Assembly (NCBI GenBank): GCA_963978545.1
Contig: OZ021721.1
Span: 100,055,918-100,119,917 of the forward strand
DNA length: 64,000 bases
From: Linyphia triangularis
Taxonomy: Eukaryota; Arthropoda; Arachnida; Araneae; Linyphiidae
Direction: 5' to 3'
Of this stretch, positions 46,089 through 57,901 are shown piece after piece. A model generated the notes under the pieces. That model saw only the letters and a program-made list of their open reading frames with translations, made no database searches and was not told where the DNA came from. Each line of letters opens with the position of its first letter. Position 1 is the first letter of the stretch. The position numbers and the translations under genes are program-made.

Positions 46089-48225
46089 ACACTATCTTTT
46101 ACCTAATTATGGTTAAATAAAACAAAATCTACATTTTAACACAAATTCGTAACTACAGTGAACACTGAATATCAATGGTTTTTTAGCTTGGAGAGCTGAA
46201 ACGGGAATATTTAACAGTCATTGATTTTACTTTTACATAAATAGGGCCCTTTCTTATTGATTTAAAAAGTTTTACATTAATGAATATTAAAAAAAAAAAT
46301 TAAATAATCTTAAGTGTTGAGACATTTAGAAAACAAAACCCAGGTTCTGAGTTGGGAAGTGAGATTACTTATAACTAACAAGAACAATAAGAAAACACAA
46401 TTGAAAAAAATTACAAAATGTAGTATCCGAGTAAAATTAAAACTAATTCATTCAGTGGTCGACATCTTATAAAATATTTAACAAGAAATAACATAAAAAC
46501 TACACATAAAGAAAATCTATTCGTACAAACAGACAACCCTCTCTTAATATTATTTATATTATCAAATTATATCTTCCATTTATTCGATTATTAATAGCTT
46601 CAGATACAACTCAATACACTATAATTATTCAGAGTAGTACAAAAAATGCTGGTTTTATCACATATTTTTTTACAGAAAAACGCATGAATATTTAACGCAT
46701 GAAGGAATATCAAAATGCATAAAATATGAGAAAGAATTTTACCTCTGAACAAATATATCCATAAAAAGCATAATATTGAGGCAAAAAAACGAAATGAAAA
46801 AGTTATACATTTGTCTTTTCCATTTATTCTAAGTTTTAACAAGCAGGGACATTAATTCTCAGTTTTTTGGGGGATTTTTTCGTGAAGATTATTATTTTTT
46901 AACCCAAAAACGAGAACTCATTATTAAATCTGTCACAACCATTTAGAAACAAATAACATTCTTGGCTTGTTTAGCTCAAAATGTATTTATTTTTAAATGA
47001 AAAAATCCTTTTCATTCACGTATTCCAGAATAATGAATATGTTATTTAAAGAAGGAAAAAATTAATGTAGGAACATAAAAAAAAAAAATTCCAACAAAAA
47101 CTCGAGATTTTAAATCGAGAGGTTTTAATTTTTTCCTTACCGAAACGTGAATTTCAATTTTCTGTTTTATTCTTTTATTTTTCTTATAACTCATTAAAAC
47201 TCTTTCACTTTAATTTGAAACTTCTTTCCTATTAATATAATACACATTCATATATCCATATCATTTAAATGTTTTTTTTCTGTTCAAGCAAAACGCTTAG
47301 AAGTTTGAAAATTCAAAAGAAGTATCTTTCTATTGCAATTTTGCTAAATTATTAATAACCTAAATACTGGAGAATATGTATACAAATAAAAGATATGGTT
47401 CGGGGAATGTATTCATTTAAAAAGAAATGAAAGAGTAGACAGTTGGAATTCCATGTAAATGGTTAAACAGGGTTTTTTAATTGGGCAAAAGCATTACTTT
47501 TTCATAACATAAAAGCTATGAAAGTTTAAATTATCATGATGTACTAAAAAATGCAGGCATTAAACTTTTATTTAGTCCACTGAAAAAATCTTTTAAATAT
47601 AGAAGGAAAAAAAAAGATTTCGTGGTATTTCATTAAAAAAATAATTCTTCTCGTATGAATTTGAAAAGATTTTGATAATTATCTTTCTACTTTTATGGTT
47701 TTGATTCATTGAATGGTAAACAAATGAGATTGAAATCAACCGAAGGTTTTGTAGAAATGATTACTGGCTCCGAGATAGTACTTAAAGGCTGATTAAATAT
47801 GCTTCAAAGAAAATCTTTTTAAACATAATTAATCGAATTAAAGAGATAGAAGCATTATTGAATAAAAAGGGATTTCAAATGAGAGGCATTTTTTTATAAG
47901 GAATATTGGTTAAAAAAACATTAACGTTGTGGAAAAACTTTTTATCTTCCAAAACCAGGACAAAAAGGGTGTGCTAGCGAAATTAATTCCTAATTAGTAA
48001 AAATTTTTAAGATTCAATTCTAATACCCCACATAGAATAAAATACTATAAGTCCCCTAAAATCCTATGTAACTGAACATTTTTAAACGAAAACCTGAAAT
48101 TTATTTAACTTCAAACCTTTCAAATTCTTTTTAATCCCCGCAAGAGATTTTTTTGGAAATGACATTGTGATTTTCTATACAATTACCATAGAAATTTTAT
48201 AAGGAAAAAGGATCAAAGCACATTT
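46089..48225. other. No recognisable gene
   Basis: Very A+T-rich with frequent short A and T tracts. The 80-codon minus-strand frame at 46600-46842 has no domain. I see no repeat with a partner in the window. Confidence 0.45.
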
Positions 48226-48735
48226 TGAAGAAATTTTAATTTTTGGTTTTATGATAAAACAATAGTGAAATGTCTTACTTAAAAAGCAGCGTGAACATTT
48301 TTATTTTAAACAGGAAAGCTTTTTTTTTTAATTTCTTATTCTATTATAATTTACTTCATAATAAAATGTATTATTCTCATTTTCTAACTGGAAAAGATTT
48401 TAATTTTCTTTTTCTCACAGCCATATAAAAAGAACTCTTTTACAGTCTTCATAAAATGCCTTCGGAAAAAGTGATCGCTATAAGATTTATAAACTATGCA
48501 ACAATCCATAATTAGTTTGGGATTGATTTGCTTTCTGATCGTTCATCTATAATCATAAAAATCGAAGTCTCTGTTAAGTGATGTAATTTTTGTATTTCTT
48601 TTCTAATAATTGTATATATTATTTTTTGATCTATTGAGAATACATGCCTGTAAAAAGATATTCTATTGCGAATGTAATGCGGGTTACCACGTAATCCTCA
48701 TTGGTTCGCCTTTCGAACCAGGCTCGTTTCGCTCA
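48226..48735 (+). repeat. Dispersed repeat R3, empty copy
   Basis: Continuous homology to the two flanks of the 41-kb MITE. The junction here reads TCTTCATAAAATGCCTTCGG near 48448, against TTAA-[MITE]-TTAAAATGTCTCCGG at 41 kb. Confidence 0.85.
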
Positions 48736-48832
48736 CTTATAAAATAGATGTCGTTAGAATATGTCCTAATGCAAAACATTTTTCGTGTCATACTCAGAAG
48801 AAGAACGCAAAAGATTAACTTCATTCTATTCA

Positions 48833-48901
48833 AGAATGTTTCGGCGCATTATAGCCCTCGTGTTGCTGAAGGCGCCAGATAATCTGAAAACAACCAACCA
48901 A
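48833..48901 (+). mobile_element. 5'-truncated SINE family A copy
   Basis: Only the last ~69 bp of the family remains (ATGTTTCGGCGCATTATAGC to AACCAACCA). It is flanked by a perfect 12-bp target duplication TCATTCTATTCA (48821-48832, 48902-48913). The 65-codon frame across it is not a gene. Confidence 0.92.
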
Positions 48902-48913
48902 TCATTCTATTCA

Positions 48914-49496
48914 TTTACCAATTTCATATGTTTTCCAGAAGATTATTCGTCTTTTACCCAAAAGTGGATTCTATGTAAATAACAAACTTCCTGCATACAA
49001 TCTATATCGTGTTCTTCAACAACAACAACAATCCCTTCGAATCATCAAATCTTTCATCTACGTTCTCATTTGTTTGTTGAGCTCACTGTTTCCTATTTAT
49101 TTATTTTAATTCTGCTGGCAGCCCCTCAAATATTAATTTTGATCCAACTGTTCAGCAACCGTAGATTCCAACTTGTAAACAAACGATTGGTGCTACCAAC
49201 CCGCATTTAAAAATTTGGCCTATTTAATCGCGCGTAATAGAATTTTATAAGCTTCCATATCTCAGATAGAAATAAAGATATTTTAATCATAAAAAATTAT
49301 TGATGGTAGAAAGTATGACGTGGAGATTGATGATTATCCTCACAGTATTATTATACATAACATTATCCTTTTAATTCCTATTAATATTAAAATGAATATT
49401 TAACACTAAATGCTAACACTGTATCAATTAAATGGAGCATTTCTTTTGGATAACATATTCTAATGTTCTTTTGATTCGAATATATTTAAATATGTG
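48914..49496. other. No recognisable gene
   Basis: A short CAA repeat (TTCAACAACAACAACAATCC) lies near 49016. Nothing else stands out. Confidence 0.4.
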
Positions 49497-49925
49497 GTGG
49501 TCTCGTGTACAAAGGACAGATACAACACCTAGACGGAAGTGATCACTTTTGTCTAGTGGTTAGAGCGCCTGTCTTCTGATCTAGGAGTCCCTAGTTTAAC
49601 TCTTCGTTAGCGCACATCACTACAGGGGTGACCCACATATTCGAACATATCAGTGGCGCCATTTACTGCACGACTTCCACACAACCAACACAGCACGCAA
49701 TCTCTGGCGACTCACTGCCACACACCAAGCACTCAACTCACACTCAAGAAACTCAATCGTTCGGCCCTTTACGACTCACTGAAAAGTGACTAGGTGGGGG
49801 TCTCGTGTACAAATGACAGATACAACACCTAGACGCAAGTGATCACATTTGTCTAGTGGTTAGCGTGCCTGTCTTCTGATCTAGGAGTCCCTAGTTCGAC
49901 TTTCCGTAAGCGCAAATCACTACAA
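49497..49925 (+). mobile_element. tRNA-related SINE family C, 300-bp tandem duplication
   Basis: TCTCGTGTACAAA.GACAGAT occurs at 49501 and 49801, exactly 300 bp apart. Unit 1 is complete, unit 2 stops after ~125 bp. Each has a box A-like TAGTGGTTAG(A/C)G; unit 2 has a box B-like AGTTCGACTTTCC, decayed to AGTTTAACTCTTC in unit 1. The body of unit 1 (49620-49790) is unusually rich in CAC/CTC. Calling it a SINE is inference from the boxes. Confidence 0.6.
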
Positions 49926-50390
49926 ATACATACGTATGAAAATATGTTAAATTTTATACGCAATTATAATAATTTTAAATTATATATAAAGAAAGAAGTG
50001 ATTTATAGTATTATTTGCTCTAGGGTTATATGAAAATGGGAGTATTTATTTAATCATCTTTGTTCCCATGGAGAGGAAACCTTTGAAAAGCTTCATGATA
50101 TAAAAAAAGAAATGAGGAAAGTTAAAACGTTCAATTCCCAGTGTGCCATCTTATCTAATCTAACAACGGAACAAATCAAATTAGTTCTTCCTCATAATAG
50201 TAGAAAGTAATAATTGCTTACGATACCCGTTTCACTGATGTTTAGAATATTAGAAATCGAATAATATATGACGTTTAGTATTTAAATAAAACGATTCATT
50301 ACATTCTGAGTACAAGCCTTACTTCTTTTTGAAAAAAGTTTATTTAACTTGCTGTTAGAAAGTTTTCATTTTAAAGTAAAACTTTTACTT

Positions 50391-51976
50391 CAGTGTTAAT
50401 TTTTAGTAAATTATTTCCAACATCGTGACATCAATATTTACATAAATGTTTTTTAACAATAATTACGATGTTTATATTAAAATAAAATAAGTTAAATAAA
50501 AAAAGTTAATTTTAATTAATATCTCAACAGCCTTATAAGTCTTAGTTCTATCATTCAAGCATAAAGGCGTCACTACTCTGTCCTGTCATTTTAGTCATAG
50601 ACCTGTAGCCTAACCCAGATAGGAATTATGTCGAAGAAGCAGAGTCAAAATCTTTAATTTCGGTGTTAATTTTTAGTAAATTATTCTCAACTTCGAAACA
50701 TCATTATTTACATAAATGTTTTATAATGATAATTACGATGTTTATATTAAAATAAAATGCGTTCAATAAAAAAAATTACTTTAATTAATATCAAAACAGA
50801 CTTATAAGTATTAGTTCTATCATTCAAGCATAAAGGCGTCAATAAGCATTATTTGATAACGCACTGAATTCATCTCCAAATGTCACATTTCCAAAAAAGC
50901 TTCCCAAGTACCTCCGTAATAAAGCTTCGCGAGATGATAGCCCTATATGTTTCTTCCCATTTACCATGCCACCCTACTTGATTACCATTCCCTTGCACCG
51001 TTTCTGATTTACAGTTTCTGTCCTGTCACTTTATTTATAGACCTGCATCCTCACCCAGATAGGAATTATGTCGAAGAAGCAGAGTCAAAATCTTTTACTT
51101 CGGTGTTAATTTTTAGTAAATTTTTCCCAACATCACGACATCATTATTTACATAAATGTTTTATAACGATAATTACGATGTTTATATTAAAATAAAATAA
51201 GTTACATATAAAAAGTTAATTTTAATCAATATCTAAACAGCCTTATAAATATTAGTTCGATCATTCAAGCATAAAAGCGAAAGTACACATTATCTGATAA
51301 CGCACTGAATTCTTCTCCAAATGTCACATTTCCGAAAAAGCTTCCCAAGTACCTCCGTAATAAAGCTTCGCGAGATGATAGCCCTATATGTTTCTTCCCA
51401 TTTACCATGCCACCCTACTTGATTACCATTCCCTTGCACCGTTTCTGATTTACAGTTTCTGTCCTGTCACTTTATTTATAGACCTGCATCCTCACCCAGA
51501 TAGGAATTATGTCGAAGAAGCAGAGTCAAAATCTTTTACTTCGGTGTTAATTTTTAGTAAATTTTTCCCAACATCGCGACATCATTATTTACATAAATGT
51601 TTTATAACGATAATTACGATGTTTATATTAAAATAAAATAAGTTACATATAAAAAGTTAATTTTAATCAATATCTAAACAGCCTTATAAATATTAGTTCG
51701 ATCATTCAAGCATAAAAGCGAAAGTACACATTATCTGATAACGCACTGAATTCTTCTCCAAATGTCACATTTCCGAAAAAGCTTCCCAAGTACCTCCTTA
51801 ATAAAGCTTCGCGAGATGATAGCCCTATATGTTTCTTCCCATTTACCATGCCACCCTACTTGATTACCATTCCCTTGCACCGTTTCTGATTTACAGTTTC
51901 TGTCCTGTCACTTTATTTATAGACCTGCATCCTCACCCAGATAGGAATTATGTCGAAGAAGCAGAGTCAAAATCTT
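50391..51976. repeat. Tandem array, one short plus three ~441-bp units
   Basis: (C/A)GGTGTTAATTTTTAG-type starts lie at 50391, 50661, 51101 and 51542. The first unit lacks ~170 bp internally (270 bp long). The last two full units are almost identical, indicating recent duplication. Identical 82-codon frames at 50947 and 51388 come from the repeat and lack any recognisable domain. Confidence 0.95.
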
Positions 51977-52390
51977 CCAAAAGGGATTGCTGTTGTTGAA
52001 CCTCGATGACTTAGTACCCGGTGTCACTTAGATAAGGCTCCCCGATCCCACAGTTAATGAGAGTTTTCTTCGGGGTTGTAGATGCATCCTCCCCCTTTCA
52101 GCCTTAATGAGAAGAGGCATTCGGCGACGATCTCTATTAACTACTATTTACTGATTACTTAGCATTCATTATCGAAAGTCGGACATTAGTCAGAAAGACA
52201 TTTTACCGCCTCCAACAATATTCTAATTCGAAGAGTGGAACACATTCTTATTCTGTTTGGTTCGCCGCCGAAGACGAGGATGCATTTATTGGAGACTTGA
52301 CATAATTTGCCGTGGATCTGCATCGGGCATGTTTATTCTGTCGGTGCATTCAAATGGATTGCATTATTGGATTGGACGTTATTATTTTTA
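51977..52390. other. G+C-enriched island, candidate conserved non-coding element
   Basis: Begins exactly where the 441-bp array stops. It is less A+T-rich, single-copy in the window and has no long frame. It contains GGTTCGCCGCCGAAGACGAG and GCATCGGGCATG. Function is unknown; conservation cannot be judged from one sequence. Confidence 0.3.
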
Positions 52391-53524
52391 ATGAAAAGAA
52401 ATGGGCATTTAGACCTAGAAAACTAAACTTAAATAATTGTTATTCTAACGAATTATTTGGCTCATATGCTGTGCTTTAAAAATACGTTTATCTTTATATT
52501 TCCTTTATTTCAAACAAATTGGCGTTGCTTAAAAGAAATATTATAACATTTTAATTAAAATATACAACATGCACATTTGAGAGGGTTTTCTCTTGTTTTT
52601 ATGTTTTATCTTAGAATATCAAAATTTTGCTCAGCTCATTAGATAATATATATATATATAAAAATGTGGAGAAAAATAAAGTTTAAACAAAAAATTAACA
52701 TTCAAAAGTATTTAAAAAATATGTTTATATATTTAATAATTTTTCAATATAGTTTTATTATTATTTATACAATATAAATTAGATTTTGATTCAGACTGTA
52801 CTCACAACTTCTTTCTGCATAACATAATTATAATAGTACAAATTGGATCATGTATACTGAAGTTATGTCTGTTAGAGTAGAGTCATATAACACTAAAAGT
52901 AGATCTTCTAAAAACATGTTTTTAAAATTGTTTTCACTAATTAAATGGGCCCTAGGCAGGTTAAAAAAAAAACAATGTAATTAAAAAAGTATTTCGAGTT
53001 TCAAAAACGATATAATATCACTTAAAGGAAATGATTCAGAGAATATCTTTAAGAAAATTAATACTTTAAATTAATTTTGTGATTTCCATTGTATATCTTA
53101 ACAAACAGAAAAGTAATAAAAATTAGCGTTTTAAATCTTAGCAGATCTTTAAAATGTATACTTGACAAATAGCGTTGTTGTTGAGTAGTTGCCCATATAT
53201 TTTGCCTTGTTTGTATCTCAGATAAACAACAAGCCCAATATCTATTTTGTAGGAACAGTTTTAGTGGCATCTTCTATGGGTATTTCAACTGTCAAAATAT
53301 ATGAGATATTTGCTTTAATTGTAATCACGGTAAAATGCAGAAAAAATGCCAAAACTACTCACAGCGGTCGAATATGGAATTAGTACAGCCACGTTTATCA
53401 TTTTCTGGTGATTCATTTTACTAGGTATGTAAATACTGTGAGTGAGGTCGAGAGATCATTATGGGAACATCTCATAATCTCAAAACTGGCACTGGTAGTT
53501 AGCCTCTTAGACGAATGTTTAGTT
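52391..53524. other. No recognisable gene
   Basis: A+T-rich with a (TA)n stretch near 52647-52660. A 64-codon hydrophobic frame lies at 53189-53383; it is not called. Confidence 0.4.
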
Positions 53525-53541
53525 ATCTAGGTTACAAATTT

Positions 53542-53717
53542 GCCGACCAAACGTTATAGTGGTTAGCGTGCTAGCATCTAGACCACGAGGTTGCGGGTTC
53601 GAGTCCCGTGTTAGACATGGGTGTTTGTAAATGTATGTTGGCTTGTCTAATGACGAATGTTTCGGCGCATTATAGCCCTCGTGTTGCTGACGGCGCCAGA
53701 TAATCTGAAAACAACCA
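53542..53717 (+). mobile_element. SINE family A, full length
   Basis: Head GCCGACCAAACG, box A-like TAGTGGTTAGCGTG, box B GGGTTCGAGTCCCG, tail ACAACCA. It is flanked by a perfect 17-bp target duplication ATCTAGGTTACAAATTT (53525-53541, 53718-53734). This is the clearest single insertion in the window. Confidence 0.97.
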
Positions 53718-53938
53718 ATCTAGGTTACAAATTTCTTTCCTCTTAGAGGTACAGATAGTAAATCTGAAATAAAGTAGGATTTAGAAACTTGAATTGGTTA
53801 CCTGAGAAACCCCTAACCCATATTTTGACATTTGAATTGGTTGCCTGAAATCCCTATGCCATATTTTGTTTTTAACATTATTATATGAGTTAACTTTGGA
53901 GGTTAGTTTAATAAATGCACAGAACCACCTCACTTTAC

Positions 53939-54119
53939 TTGGTTGGTTGGTTTGTACGATCAACGATCTATTTTTATGCACAATGACGGCTAATCAGGCC
54001 GGTACCTACAGCTTAACGTGGATTCTAAACCATAACGAACTTCCATGCCTAACTCGGGATTCGAAACCGGCACCTTTGGCATGAGACGCCAGAGAGCTAA
54101 CCCCACGGTCATCAGGTGG
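53939..54119 (-). mobile_element. SINE family B, full length
   Basis: TTGGTTGGTTGG tail complement, ATGCACAATGACGGCTAATC, box B complement GGGATTCGAAACC, head complement GTCATCAGGTGG. Flanks CTCACTTTAC and TCTACTTTAC suggest a 10-bp target duplication. The 72-codon frame is SINE-derived. Confidence 0.88.
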
Positions 54120-54342
54120 TCTACTTTACATAGCGTTGTGGATTTTAGAAAAGTGTATATTTATTAACGAAACGTTATTCGCCAGAAACAATATTGTTTC
54201 ATTTCCCAAAGTTGCTCGTAAGTGACTAATAAGTTTCTCAACCGATTTATTTCTTGTACGATTTCGTATCGTATTATACAAAAGAAATCTCAATAATATT
54301 TAAGATTTTTTGTTTATTAAGTCTATTTTATTTACATTTTAC

Positions 54343-54558
54343 ACACAGGGTGTCCACACATTATTCGGGCAATGGAGCTCAAATAGATCTGTTTAACTCT
54401 TAATAACAAGGCTTAATAAACAATTTTTTTTTGCATATAAAATGACATGGTGAGCATAAATTAATTGGGGGAAAGAATGGTTTATGAGGCCTTGTTATTA
54501 AGAGTTATTCAGATGTACTTAAACTCCATTGCCCGACTGATTTGTATGACACTCTGTA
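54343..54558. mobile_element. Palindromic MITE, mariner-like, ~216 bp
   Basis: Left end ACACAGGGTGTCC and right end complement TACAGAGTGTCA, with CGGGCAATGGAG and ACTCTTAATAACAAGGC in both arms. The TA-type flank and ACAGGGTGTC ends resemble Tc1/mariner-derived MITEs. There is no coding capacity. Confidence 0.8.
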
Positions 54559-55444
54559 TTTTAAATTAAGAGGAATCTATGTGTAAATTTTTCTTGTCGT
54601 ACATCTTTTTCAGTTTGGACTTTACCGCACATTACTCCACTATTAAGATAAAATCATCTTGAGTATTTTATTATAGCAAACAAGTCAAACTAAAAACAAT
54701 ACCAAACATACCAAATGTTTCTAAATCCTTCCATTTTCTTTTGCAGAAGATTAGGGAGATTATTACCGGATGTAAATATTTTAATCAATTGTTTACGAAC
54801 AAGAACTCCAAACGTGTCCTTTAATTGCAACGCACATAAATGTGGTAACTTAAGTAGAAATTATTTATCTCATTAAGCTAATGAGAAAGGAAAGTTCTGT
54901 TATTCTAATAGAATCAGGTAAAAATCTCTCATTACTGAAATACTAAAAAAGAAGTAAATCTGAGTACAACAGGAAATAAAATTTCTTAAAGCTGTGCCTA
55001 TCTTTTAATTCTGGGATAGGATGGTAAATTCTCAGAACCCCATGAAAGTTATAAGCTATAGTAACAATAATGAACAGGTAAGGAAACTGAGGGGACAGCT
55101 TTGAAATAAAAAAAAAATCTATTTTAATGGTTAAAAGTGTGATCTATTTTGAGGATTAGAGTTTGTGGTTTATTCGCGTTTAAGAGATTTATAAATGAAA
55201 TATTTAAAGAACTTTTATTAGTATAAAACTTGTAGAATATAAGAAAAAACTTTTAAACAATTTCATTTAAAACGATATTTATCATTATATTTACTGACAT
55301 GCATTTCTGGCAAGTAAGATGTTCAAACGTACTAGGTCGTCACGGAACGGATGGTGTCTGGCGTTTCATTATTGGTTCGAGTTAGAAATTGTGGTCTGTC
55401 TGCGACGTATTTTAATCTTCAATATATAATTATATATGTCACAC
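54559..55444. other. No recognisable gene
   Basis: A+T-rich except about 55330-55400. No features. Confidence 0.4.
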
Positions 55445-55628
55445 AGATATGATTAAAACGGAGATTTGATCAAATCCCTTAGGTAGATGATCCATGATAA
55501 AATTACAACTCTGTTGGGTGATTTCCCTAAGGAATGTAAGTGATTTGATCAAATCCCTGAAATTTTGTGAAAAGATGAAATAAACAAGTCAGGACCCAAG
55601 AATTAGTCCTACCTAAGAATTTTAAGTC

Positions 55629-56690
55629 TAAAAGAATTCCTCTTTTCATCGAACCATTAAACAATCGCCTTACAAAGCTTTATTTGGAACAGAACCTAAA
55701 ACAGATCTCCAATCTAGTCATATTTCAAAAGAGTTGCTTGAAAAAAAAAATTCAAAAGAGGACTTGGATCTACTTCTTAATCAGCAGGACCATGAAATTT
55801 TTTTAACACCAGATGACTTACCAGTAGCTTCCTTAGAGGACAACAACGACGCTACAAATTAAAAAGATCTACCAGCATCTGAATAAATTGATTACAATGC
55901 TTCAACTTCAAATGATCTATCACGGTATTTATTGAAGTGTTATTGTTGGTTGATTTAATTATCAATAGTTAAATTAACCAACGATAACACTTCAATGTCA
56001 CACGATATACCGGCAGTTGATTTACTCGTCAAAAAGACTTTAAATTTAGAGGATCTACCAAACATTGAATAAATTTCTTTATCGACAAGACAACACGAAC
56101 CAGTTAACAACTCTACTTCAACTCCAGCAAGTGAGATTTATAAAAATCCGGTGCACGCAATTTGTGGCAATACAGTGAGAGAAGAGGGTTATGGATTGAA
56201 AATTCAATTCTATTTATGCCAAAAAGAAGAGAGCATTAAAGATCAAAAGTGCTGCAAAACACCTGAAAAAATGAAAGAAGTAAATTTGAAGAGACTTAAA
56301 GAGGTATTAGTGGATTCCACAGTTTTGGTTGGTGTACCTAAAGTAAATAGAAGCCCATTAGATAAAAATAACAATTTGGGGATCGTATTAGATATAAAAA
56401 ATGATTTATAACAAGTTAAAACCTGAGGGGGAATTATAAAAGATTGGCTTCCTAGAAACGCTCTTCGAATAGCTACTACAACATTTACCGAAACAGTTCC
56501 ACAAATTAAGTCTGCGTGAGATTGTTGGAAAATTATCTTTATTTGGCGATCAAGGATTTAAGAAGTGTTCCTGTGAACAATCCAAAATACAATGTAAAAC
56601 AAAAAGATGTATCTGTAAAAAAAAGTAATGTACTTGGTAACTCGAGATGCCACAAAATCTACAAATTGTTTTAATAAAACTGAATTAACA
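55629..56690 (+). pseudogene. KRBA2-like integrase-family protein, C-terminal remnant
   Basis: Broken plus-strand frames. At 55629-55862 one reads HRTIKQSPYKALFGTEP, the region just after an integrase core, then SKELLEKKNSKEDLDLLL and a stop. At 56151-56411 another reads AICGNTVREEGYGLKI..LCQK (zinc-finger-like), then LKRLKEVLVDSTVLVGVPKV. Near 56555 a third reads GFKKCSCEQSKIQCKTKRC, a Cys-rich tail. This order (TPYE..FG, EEGYG..C, Cys-rich end) matches my recollection of KRAB-A domain-containing protein 2-like proteins, which derive from transposon integrases. The catalytic core is absent, and a 66-bp hairpin insertion breaks the frame at 55931-55996. Confidence 0.55.
55931..55996. repeat. 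66-bp hairpin insertion
   Basis: ATTGAAGTGTTATTGTTGGT (55931) pairs with its near-complement ending at 55996; arms of 28 bp have two mismatches around a ~10-base loop. Confidence 0.85.
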
Positions 56691-57143
56691 TTATTATTTA
56701 TTAAATATATTTACAAAACATGTTTAAAATTTCACCAAAAATATCCTTTTTGTTTTTAAAAATATCCAAACAATATTATTTCATCTTTTCACTAAAAAAG
56801 CTCAGGAATTTGATTAAATCACCCTTTTCATTATTAAAATCAATTAAAAATTTCGCTTTTAAAATCATCCAACAGAGTTGTAATTTTAACATCTTCCGTG
56901 AATTTATCATCTACCTCAGGGATTTGATCAAATCTCTGTTTTATCATCTCCTTGCAACAAATACATTTTATAAACGTTTATGAATGAGATTTAAATGAGT
57001 CCAAAAATGTGTAGTGTTTTTATAACTTTGAATGGGCTCTTGTACCATGTTGTTTGTGTTTCGTTTTAAGAATATATTATTCAAAGGTATTTCCTTAGAA
57101 TATCATCCAGAAACAAGTGTAAATGATTTTACTTTTTCAGCCT

Positions 57144-57323
57144 TGGTTGGTTGTTTTCAGATTATCTGGCACCGTCAGCAACACGAGGGCTATACTGCGC
57201 CGAAACATTCGTCATTAGACAAGCCAACATACATTTACAAACACCCATGCCTAACACTGGACTCGAACCCGCAACCTAGCTGTCTAGAAGCTAGCACGCT
57301 AACCACTATACCGTTTGGTCGGC
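57144..57323 (-). mobile_element. SINE family A, full length
   Basis: Tail complement TGGTTGGTTG, box B complement GGACTCGAACCC, head complement CCGTTTGGTCGGC. Perfect 13-bp target duplication ACTTTTTCAGCCT (57131-57143, 57324-57336). The 104-codon frame at 57032-57346 is SINE plus flank. Confidence 0.96.
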
Positions 57324-57438
57324 ACTTTTTCAGCCTAATAAAATAGAAAGTTTACCTCTATTACCTGTGTTATGAAAAAGTGTCCCGAATTATAAATTTA
57401 TAGATGTTTCACTTTATAGAAAATACTTTATTATCAAA

Positions 57439-57603
57439 CACCTGATGACTGTGTGCTCTGCCGTCGCGTGCCAAAGTTGCCGAGTTCAAATCATGGGATT
57501 TGGCATTGATGTTCGTTGTGGCTCGGAATCTACTTTAAACTATATGTCCCGACCATTTTTTAGCATAAAAATAGGTCGTTGAGCTTACAAACCAACCGAC
57601 TAC
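57439..57603 (+). mobile_element. SINE family B, decayed full-length copy
   Basis: CACCTGATGACTGTG head, a box B altered to GAGTTCAAATCATG, GTTGTGGCTCGGAATC, TAGGTCGTTGAG and AAACCAACC tail. Flanked by ATTATCAAA on both sides (57430-57438, 57604-57612). Confidence 0.85.
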
Positions 57604-57727
57604 ATTATCAAAACCAACATTTCCGTAAGAACTTTGTTTAATAATACAGTTCTACACATTCGCATTTTGTCAAACACAATTTTAGGTATCTACTACATGT
57701 TGTATCCACACGCTCATATGTATCTGT

Positions 57728-57893
57728 GGGTTGTTTGTTTGTACGCTCAACGACCTATTTGTGTGCACAATAACGGCTAATCAGGTCAGGACCTACAGCT
57801 TAATGTAAATTCCGAACCACAACGAATATCCATGCCTAATCCAAGATTCGAACCCGGCCCCTTTGGTATGCCAGGTCAGAGCGCTAACCCCAC
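57728..57893 (-). mobile_element. SINE family B, slightly 5'-truncated copy
   Basis: GTACGCTCAACGACCTATTT, ATAACGGCTAATCAGGTC, box B complement AGATTCGAACCCGG; stops at GCGCTAACCC, lacking the outer head. Flanked by GTATCTGT (57720-57727, 57894-57901). Confidence 0.87.
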
Positions 57894-57901
57894 GTATCTG
57901 T

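Larger units (their letters stand above)
55445..56949 (+). mobile_element. TIR element ~1.5 kb carrying an integrase-family remnant
   Basis: TIRs of about 170 bp: left AACGGAGATTTGATCAAATC at 55459 and the right end, whose complement is AACAGAGATTTGATCAAATC. Further shared blocks are AAAATTACAACTCTGTTGG and GTGAAAAGATGAAATAA. TTTGATCAAATC recurs in each arm. The exact termini and target duplication are not resolved. The interior holds the coding remnant at 55629-56690. Confidence 0.75.

Noticed and set aside
50947..51636. Duplicated 82-codon gene pair
   Set aside because: Identical because they lie in a tandem repeat; no domain, no third full frame in the other units, and the repeat's first unit is internally deleted across the same region.
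53189..53383. Hydrophobic frame with VLVASS, loosely like a transmembrane segment of a ligand-gated channel, preceded by an acceptor-like TTTGTATCTCAG
   Set aside because: The similarity is a few residues only; the expected neighbouring residues and further exons are not seen, so chance is the better explanation.
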